Shown piece by piece: positions 56,941 through 64,000 of a DNA stretch of 64,000 nt; the stretch's first letter is position 1; each line of letters opens with the position of its first letter. Location of the stretch: assembly GCA_029721435.1 (NCBI GenBank), contig CM056580.1, positions 71,635,367-71,699,366 on the forward strand, read 5' to 3'. This DNA is from Gymnothorax reevesii. Lineage: Eukaryota; Chordata; Actinopteri; Anguilliformes; Muraenidae. A program made the position numbers and the translations under genes. The notes under the pieces are model-generated. The model ran no database searches and had not been told where the DNA came from. It saw only the letters and a list, made by a program, of their open reading frames with translations.

Positions 56941-58194
56941 TGTTGTGATTCTGCTCTGCCTTGACCATGTTCATGTCTTGTTATTCTGACTACCTTTTGT
57001 GTTTTTTGATATTTGTTATGCCGGACCATTCTTTGTATGTGTATTTGGGATTTGGTAACTTTGATTAGTTTTTGTATTGTCTTAGTTTTTACTTTTCCAT
57101 GTTTTGCATTTTGCCATAGTCATATTCCTGTTCATGTTTTCCATTATGCTTTGCACTTTGTCTCCCCCTTCTGGTCTATTGTCTTGTCATTGCACACAGC
57201 CCCGGTCCTGCCCGTTACTCTTCGGGCGATTTATTGGATTCTGGATTTCAACCTTTCTTCCGATCTCGTTTACTTACTTCGCCTTACTTTTCTATCTTAG
57301 TAACCATACTAACAGTTTGTTATTTTCGCTAGAAGTTACTAACCCCAACTAAAATTTTATATAATACTAACTTACTAACAAGCACCAAGGGATTGTATAG
57401 TTGCATTTACTAATTGATTAACTAGCTCTCAGCACTCGCCCCGTTCTAGTCTCTGCCTCTTGTCTCTCCCTGATTACCTTTGCTGCATTTTCTGTGGAAG
57501 CTCCACGTTGTATCACGCTGTCCTTCTTTAAGTATTTATGCACGATAGAACTCCTTAACTGGAGCTGTTTGTCTTTGTATTGGTTTGTCCCGTGATCCCT
57601 GTCCGCGTTTTGACTTCTGCCAAATTGCATGTGATTAGGTTCTCCCTCATGTGCTGCTCCCTTGTAATCAGTCTGACTGTTTGCACCTGAGTCTCTCACC
57701 ATGTGATCTCCCTGGAAATGTATATTAGGTGTCTTTTCACAGCCACAATCCTTCAGATCGTTTTCCTCAGTCTTCTTGTGCCACGTTTCATTTCGCCTTG
57801 ATTACGCAGTGTTTATCTTTCTGACTGGACCGCCCGACCTTTCGATTTTTGCCTTTGTGATTTTGTATTATTGTTGCATCTGTGAGTTTTGACCTTTTAC
57901 TGCCCAACCACGAGATCTTTGTTTGCTGCCCTGGTTACAATTCGGACTGCCCTTCTGGTTTATGAGTTTGCTTCTCCCACAAACCATTGCCTGTGTACCG
58001 AATCTGTTTTGCCTGACTACGTGGTTGCTGCCCTAGTTACGATTCCTGTTCTGTCTCACTGGATTTTGACTTTTGGATTGCGGACTCTGTACTGTTGCCT
58101 TCTGCCCTGCGGGGGTTACCCCCCTCGCTCAATAAAAGCAGTTTATTTTGCAATCCTGTGTTCTCGCATTTTGGTTCCTGATCGATACCTCACA
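56941..58194 (+). mobile_element. Solo LTR, family B
   Basis: 1254 bases beginning TGTTGTGATTCTGC and ending GATACCTCACA. Both flanks are GACAG (56936-56940 and 58195-58199), a perfect 5-bp duplication. AATAAA at 58131-58136 precedes a GTTTATTTTGC segment near the 3' end. It starts like family A (TGTTGTG) and shares an ACTAACTTACTAAC block style with it, so A and B may be related lineages. A diverged, truncated relative lies at 24790-25800. Open frames inside it are not genes. Confidence 0.92.
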
Positions 58195-58199
58195 GACAG

Positions 58200-59140
58200 T
58201 GTACAATCCAATAGTTGGGTTTATCAGTAGTAGTTCGGCAATGGCTGTGAGGGACAGAATGGCGCGGTTCAGATGAGATGGTCGTGGGCTGGAGTGTTGG
58301 GAGATGTTCCAAATACACTTGGCAGAAGAACAGCCTGAAGCGTGATTGACAGGAATGTGATCCCAATCCTGGAGTCAAAGAGAAAGGCTTGGAAACTTGT
58401 TCCTATTAATAAGACAAGGAAGAGTATAATTCTACACATAACTATAATAATTTCCAGAGACAACAAGCTCTAAGCTAGGATGATACCAACTGGTTGCTTA
58501 AGGGCATATAGCAAGTGACAATCCAGCAACTTGGACACTCAAGGTGATGGATATATATTCGCCACACACACATGTAAAAGGATGGGGAATGCAAATGCAT
58601 CACACCTAGCAGGAGAAAGCACACAGGACATCAAACTAATCAAAAGAAACAATATATCTAAAAGTCACAGAAGCTGCTGGATGGGAGGAGACGCAAAAGG
58701 AGTTCATACAAGGGTAGTGACACTGATACAATGAAACAAAAATGATGTAGGGATAATAATTACATAATTAAAGCAACGCCATGTTAATATTAGTTCTGGC
58801 AATGTCAACTTGGCTATCAATATCTTCCTCATTGCGGACATATCACAATTCTTCATAAAGAAACCTGTATTGGCTGCAGATGTTAACTATTGTTGCAGCT
58901 TTTTGTGATACAATAATGGGTAGACAACCAGCTAGTTGTGCTGCAGTTTTTCTGGCAAGTGGAGCTGGTACTAACGTCGATTAACCTTACATATCATAGT
59001 CCAAGTAAAAGGAAGCTTTCTCATTTTGAAAAGTTGATGTTCGCAGCATCAGTTGTGCCTTCACAAATGTGCACTTTGGTGGCTGAGAGCACAAAGGCAG
59101 CCCCAGACTATAGTAGACACACGTTTTTGAAAATCTCTGA
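58200..59140. other. Unassigned DNA
   Basis: No gene or transposon ends recognised. A 145-codon frame (58938-59375) runs into the DNA element and has no motif. Confidence 0.45.
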
Positions 59141-59378
59141 TAACACCCTATTTACACCGGGCTTGCGATCGAAAAATAGCCTCTGTTCGCTCTCGTTCGC
59201 ACTGACTCGCACTGGGGTTGCAAGCTGGTCTCTATGTGGTCTCCATGGTCTCCAAAATCATCTCTCTTTGCGAGTGTATGGAACTGCTGAAAACACTCGT
59301 AAACGTTGTGCAACCAGTGAACAACACAAGGGTATCATACTCAACTCACTCTCAACTTGGTATCAGTGGTCGTAATAG

Positions 59379-59875
59379 ATAGATAGATAGATGGATAATT
59401 CTTTATTCCAGACCCAGGGGGATCCATAGCACAGCAATACACATTCAAAAAACACAACAAGACAAATACAACAATAACAGGATTAAAAATAAGGTGCAAT
59501 AGAAAAAATCATAAACTGCACAATGTTCAGTGCCTAACATACAAACATGCACGCCAATGATTCCACAGTCTGGAGGAGAATCTGGCAGAACTGCGAGCAG
59601 GATTGTTCAATACAGCAATTAGGTAATTTTCTGATTCAGATATTCTGCACATAAATCTGTACATCAGATTACGTAGCAGAGCAGAGCAGGTAGGTACCCC
59701 GAGACTGACAAACAAGTGGCTCGCGCTGGAGCTTCTAGGAACCCTCAGCAGCAGCCTCATGCTGTCATTATACGCCACTGTCAATTTCCTAATGCTGCTT
59801 TGTTTGTAATGACACCACAGATGGGCAGTATACAGTGGTGCACAATATGCTGTGAAGAGTGAGACCTTAACAGAG
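59379..59875 (-). mobile_element. Non-LTR retrotransposon 3' end
   Basis: Read on the minus strand: the C-terminus of a LINE protein, a 3' UTR ending in GGAATAAAGAATTATC, and an (ATCT)n tail, visible as the (GATA)n run at 59375-59394. Flanking GTAATAGA (59372-59379 and 59876-59883) is a likely target duplication, partly ambiguous with the tail. 5'-truncated. Confidence 0.82.
59527..59875 (-). pseudogene. LINE reverse transcriptase C-terminal fragment
   Basis: From the 5' truncation point the frame is open to the stop at 59527: SLFTAYCAPLYTAHLW, KLTVAYNDSMRLLLRVPR, SASHLFVSLGVPTCSALLRN, YRFMCRISESENYLI, and SRLWNHWRACLYVRH. The YND-x-x-R-x-LL-x-VPR-x-x-SAS motif followed by a VPTC segment is typical of the C-terminal region of CR1/I/Jockey-like LINE proteins. 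No catalytic palm is present. The uninterrupted frame points to recent insertion. Confidence 0.8.
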
Positions 59876-60411
59876 GTAATAGACTCGCAAGCGGCTCGGC
59901 ATGCAGTTGCATCAATGATCGCAAATTTTTAGGAATTTTTCACTCCTGAACTATTGTGAGCATTATGGCGAGCTTAATGTGAGCCGATTGCAACCCCATA
60001 ACAACCGACAAATGTACTTGTTTTAAATGCGACTGAATTTGCGACCGCGCTGAGACCGCATGTGCAATCAAAGGGATTGAAATCCGACTAATGGCCAGGC
60101 TGCACGTGACCGGTGGTGACGTGACTTACGACCACACGTTGTCTACATAAACACAGGGCCACCGCTCTCTCCATCACTCGCCAACACGCTTTCTTCGAGT
60201 ACACGCAACAAGTAGGAGTATTGTGACCGCACCATGGTTCGAGGTGTATAGATAGTCAAGATTCGGTCGCAATTGAGGTTTGGTATAACCGTAAATAAGC
60301 GATCAAAGAAGGGAACGACCGCGACTTGTGCGAGTGACCAAAATTTCACAATCGAGTTGGTCGTATTGGGGTCGTATCAGGGTTGCGGTACGGAGTAAAC
60401 AGGCCATAACA

Positions 60412-61057
60412 GTCAGGATGATCCTTTTCTTTGGCACTGAGGATATGATGTCTACTATTTCCAAAAATAAAGACTTCTGTGGACTCAAGCTTACCTTACA
60501 TGAACGACTTCATAAACTTGAGAGCACAACCATCCGCCAAGACCGAAAGTCTACTCTTCTATGATACGTAAATCTGCAAGTCCAACCACTGTATTCCTAC
60601 CATTGGCTATGTTCTATCTCAGTAAACTTTGCTTAAGTGTATTGCATTTTAAGATGTGATTATCTTTGCCATCCCACAATTGTGACTCCTATAAATTTCT
60701 GAATTTGGATGGTGATCCAGATTAGCACCAAAATCCAATGGATTGGTTCTTGGACCATACCCTATCCTGCTACAAAGTTTAAACAAAATCTGTTTTTTTA
60801 TACCTCTGCTGTGACGTAGTCGGGGGTATATAGCACTCCGTGCGTCTGTCCGTGTGTCTGTGCGTCCGGATTCGTTCAAACATAAAGCGGGGGTATGTGA
60901 GCTCTGCTCGCTTCTAGACTTGTACTTCTTGAGAAAAGTTGCCGACAGACATTCAGAGAAACACAAGGAAAAACTCTAGAAGGGAACTCCGTAGAGCACA
61001 AACTATTGCGTAAAAAAAAAAAAAAAAAGATTTTTCCACCACCATGCTTTACTATCT
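60412..61057. other. Unassigned DNA with a C/G-rich MITE fragment and A-tract
   Basis: At 60800-60905 an ATACCTCTGCTGTGACG..GTCGGGGGTATA start, a CGTCTGTCCGTGTGTCTGTG core and a GCGGGGGTATG end resemble the MITE at 16160-16341, with different arms. A 17-base A run lies at 61012-61028. No gene. Confidence 0.5.
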
Positions 61058-61711
61058 TGTTATGCCCAGTTCAGGGGGGAAACCTGAACACAATATAAAA
61101 AAGTGACTCCCCTCTCTCCCCGTTCTCGAGGATGACCAGTGCCACAGCAGATGCTGTCCAAAGAAGAATGATTTATTTGTCATACAGTAATTAAGGTAGA
61201 GAACGTCAGGATGAGCATGGCCCATAATAACAAAAAAAATGGTCGAGGAGTTACCTAGTTTACCCACTCGGAAAAGGAAGCAATGACACAGAAAGAGGTA
61301 GCTCACCTGACCCCCTGTCTTAAACAGGAGAAAAGTCTGGGGTATAGAAACAAAATGGGCTTCCCCAACAGCTACCGGAACTGCTTTTTTAGAGAAAAGA
61401 CGGATATATCTACATTTTGAAAGAAACAGGTTTGATCATTGCACAAACTTTTTACTACACAACACTGCACAGTCGGACGAGGTTGGGACAGAGTGGCACC
61501 ATCTGGTTGGGAGCCAGGAAAAAGAGGAGAGTCCCATTGGTACTGGCATGTTCCCCTTTAACAAAGGCGCATCAGTCTCTGGACCAATCATGGGCCAAAA
61601 CACCTACTGAAAAGAAATGAGCACAAACAAAACTGCACCGGCCTGCTACAAGGAGGCAGACAACACACGTATTTTCATAAGTTATAGCCTACTTCACCTC
61701 GGGTCATAACA
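61058..61711 (-). mobile_element. Solo LTR-like element, family D
   Basis: On the minus strand it begins TGTTATGACCCGAGG and ends GAACTGGGCATAACA, so TG...CA ends inside a longer TGTTATG/CATAACA inverted pair. Near its 3' end it has AATAAA (complement TTTATT at about 61172). The flanking 4-mers ATCT (61054-61057) and GTCT (61712-61715) match 3 of 4. 654 bases, no coding. Interpreted as a solo LTR with moderate confidence. Confidence 0.7.
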
Positions 61712-61715
61712 GTCT

Positions 61716-63719
61716 TCACAGTTACTGCGGCTTGAATTCAGCACCTGGGGGTCCTCTAGCGTACTGTCAATGACCACTGGACCCAAACAGAACAATTTTA
61801 CTCACATCAGTCCACAGAATATCAGGTCATTTCTCTTTGTGCCAATCAATGTGTTCCTTATCAAATTCTAACCAATTCTGCACATCGTTTTTTTCAACAA
61901 TGGTGCTTCACAGGGGCTTCTTGCTGATAGCTTTGCTTTGATCAAACATCTTCTGACTATTACAGCACTTACAGGTAATTTTATATCATATTTTTCTTGA
62001 GGGGATGATTGACTAAATCTTTGTCATTCTATTCCTTGATCCATTTTAACAGTAGTTGCTTGTTTCCATCCGTGTGGTATAGTTGCGATTTTAAAGCATC
62101 CAACAATTTGCCACACTTCTTTGTACGTTTTTCCTTTCCAATCAACTTTTTAATCAAATTACAGTTTTCCTCCTCCATTTTTTTTTCCATTTAGAAGGAA
62201 ATATGTTTTATAGTGATGTGTGAAACATTTGCTTCCCTTCTTCCTTAATAAAGGACAATTAATGACACTTGTTTCTTCACAAATGAATGATTTCTCTAAT
62301 TAAACTGTACATGGCAGCACATTTAAAGCGTGCTGTAAACCTTACACCATTCACTCAACAATGATCTCATGCCCTCAAATTAAAGCTGAGAGACAGCCAG
62401 AATAAAAATCACTGTGTCAATTTACAAATACCATATATGACCAAATAATGGCCCGCATGCAAATACGCACCTGTGTGCAAAGAGCCGCCGGGGTCAGACC
62501 TCATTTTGCTTATTAAACGCCGGTACAATTAAATGCCTGGGCGATTATTCGCACTATTGTATATAACCGTCTGTGTTACCCCGTGTTGCGCTAACACAGA
62601 CGCTAAAACAAGCTTTAGTTTGTCTTTGTGTGTGTATCTGAAGTCAATAAAGAGGTGAGGGGGAAAAAATAGCAGACGGTCTTTGGCACAGAGATATAAA
62701 AAAACTGGAGTGGACAACGTCACTGGGTGGACCAAAGCGCACATGGCAGAATAGCTCCGGCATCTTCTGTATGTATAAATGTCCAGTGAGACGCATGTAG
62801 ACAGTAAACATGGGCGTCGACAATTATTATTTTTTTGGGTGGGGGACTTATTCTCCATGTTCTTTTTTATCTTAAAAAAGGTCACGAATAAGGAATTGTA
62901 AATCAACAATATTTTTCTGTATTACTTGGCAAAGCTAAAGAATAACATTACCACTTATATAGGCCTAGCAAATCGCTCAGTTACCCACGTTTTCGTTTCG
63001 TTCAAAAAAAAAAAGAAAAAAGCGTTTGCATTCAGTTGTGCCTGCGAGTCTGACTCAGGTCTATACCTGGAAGAAACTAGTCGTTATATGCATATATGAA
63101 CTTATATGTATGCTTTGTGTATTAAGATCGAACAACTTCATTCTGAAGTGTTCACACCTTCTTGCTGTCTTCCAGTCTGGATCTTCCAGTCTCCAACCAT
63201 GTTTTTTTTTTCCGGGGCGTTCCTTCAAAGATCTCAGTCCTTAGCATTCAGCTTGCTTGCAATGGATTTTCCTCTCTGTGATCGGCTTTTCATGCTGTCA
63301 GTAAGACTTTGCCGGTTGCCATTTGATTCTATGGGTTCTGATGTTTCCAAGGAGCACTAAACCACCTTAATCGCACAAACCTAGCCTGTGCTAGAGCCTT
63401 GCATTCCCAGTGTGTCAAACTGAGTGCATGGGCCATTCACATGTACTTTGAATAGTGCAACAATATAAACGCTTCACTGGTTTGTTTGGTGTTTTCCGTC
63501 TAAGTATCAGGCTGGGAAATTACCACCTGCCACTGGCCAAATGCAAGTAAATTTATGAAGTGGCGGGTGAATTTGATCAGCCCACAAGGCACTGTGGCAG
63601 GTTAAAATTTGGATAGGAGATTGAAAGTCACGGAGCACTCAATTGAGTTATACAACTGACCTATGAGGGCAGCAATGCGCCTGTGCTTCTGCTACTTTGT
63701 TGCAGATATTAATTATTAA
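61716..63719. other. Unassigned DNA
   Basis: Near 62430-62560 the sequence ATATATGACCAAATAATGGCCCGC resembles the edge of a pogo/Tigger-like MITE, but no partner end was found. A 126-codon minus-strand frame (62529-62909) has no recognised domain. No other feature is supported. Confidence 0.4.
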
Positions 63720-63905
63720 GCTTCTTTCACACCGAACGCGAAACAAATTTTTCGCACGACAGATTACATTCAAAGTCAATTCACATAAAATGAATGTATG
63801 TGAATTTAACAAATACAGCGAAAAGCATGCATTCGCGCCTTTGCATTGACTTTGAATGTAATCTGTCGTACGAAAAATTCATTTCGCAACCGGCGTGAAA
63901 GCGGC
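63720..63905. mobile_element. Long-TIR MITE flanked by TTAA, third copy
   Basis: The 186-base unit begins GCTTCTTTCACACCGAACGC and ends GCGTGAAAGCGGC, with arms of about 61 bases. Both contain CGAAAAATT or AATTTTTCG and GATTACATTCAAAGTCAAT or its complement. TTAA lies left (63716-63719); the right flank is TTCG. Arms match the copies at 8830 and 49988. The interior has a short CATAAAATGAATGTATGTG stretch. Noncoding. Confidence 0.85.
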
Positions 63906-64000
63906 TTCGGTAGAAGGATTGAGTGCGGTAAGCACTTAAACGAAGTGAAGTTGCGGATTGAGCTAAGGGGAAAATGTGGCATTTCGTTCCCGGTGTGGCA

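Larger units (their letters stand above)
59146..60406. mobile_element. Putative DNA element hosting a LINE insertion
   Basis: The left edge reads CCCTATTTACACCGGGCTTG and the complement of the right edge reads CCTGTTTACTCCGTACCG, imperfect inverted repeats sharing a CCTRTTTACWCCG core. TAACA occurs just outside both ends (59141-59145 and 60407-60411). The sequence is rich in GCGATCG and GACCGCG-type blocks on both sides of a LINE insertion at 59379-59875. Without the LINE it is about 760 bases and noncoding. Confidence 0.5.

Noticed and set aside
57013..58230. Several plus- and minus-strand frames of 80-113 codons
   Set aside because: Inside the family B solo LTR.

Overview
The window looks like ray-finned fish nuclear DNA. 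It is AT-rich, has no recognisable host gene, and is packed with transposon classes typical of fish genomes: several Tc1/mariner families, hAT elements and hAT MITEs with 8-bp target duplications, a piggyBac-type MITE, tRNA-derived SINEs with a GATGGATG-type tail, CR1-like and other non-LTR fragments, and many LTRs. No rRNA, tRNA gene or CRISPR was seen. Every coding stretch I could assign is a decayed transposon gene. Family names rest on recognised motifs and recall of the families, not on a database search.

Layout. 0-8 kb: mostly unassigned DNA, with a Tc1/mariner relic (1920-2838) between two almost identical 97-bp repeats and a hAT-type zinc-finger relic near 7.5 kb. 8.8-16.4 kb: a TTAA-flanked long-TIR MITE, a 1-kb solo LTR (8976-9978, minus), a CR1-like LINE 3' end, a hAT element (11983-13161) carrying a second MITE, a near-complete Tc1/mariner copy (14213-15657, minus) and a small C-rich MITE. 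17.8-25.8 kb: a tandem duplication, short palindromes and a diverged LTR copy. 27-32.2 kb: LINE, SINE and Tc1 fragments and a piggyBac-type MITE.

34-44.5 kb is the richest part. A degraded Ty3/gypsy element (34690-39327) has gag, zinc knuckle, an integrase C-terminal remnant, reverse transcriptase and RNase H, then the 3' LTR. Integrase lies upstream of RT, the Gmr1-like order, and gag is split by a 710-bp MITE holding three 160-bp tandem units. Next comes a Tc1-like element (about 39.85-42.7 kb) broken by a solo LTR and by a retroposon that itself carries a hAT MITE. A solo LTR of the Gmr1-like family, split by a SINE, follows at 43.7-44.5 kb.

45-64 kb: a hAT element with perfect 8-bp duplication, a second copy of the 1-kb solo LTR, a mid-size member of the TTAA-flanked family, another Gmr1-like solo LTR, a deleted Tc1-like element, a 1.25-kb solo LTR, a DNA element containing a LINE 3' end, a further LTR and a third member of the TTAA-flanked family at the right edge.

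The genes do not form a pathway. The sequence records successive insertions, several of which can be ordered in time by nesting and target-site duplications.
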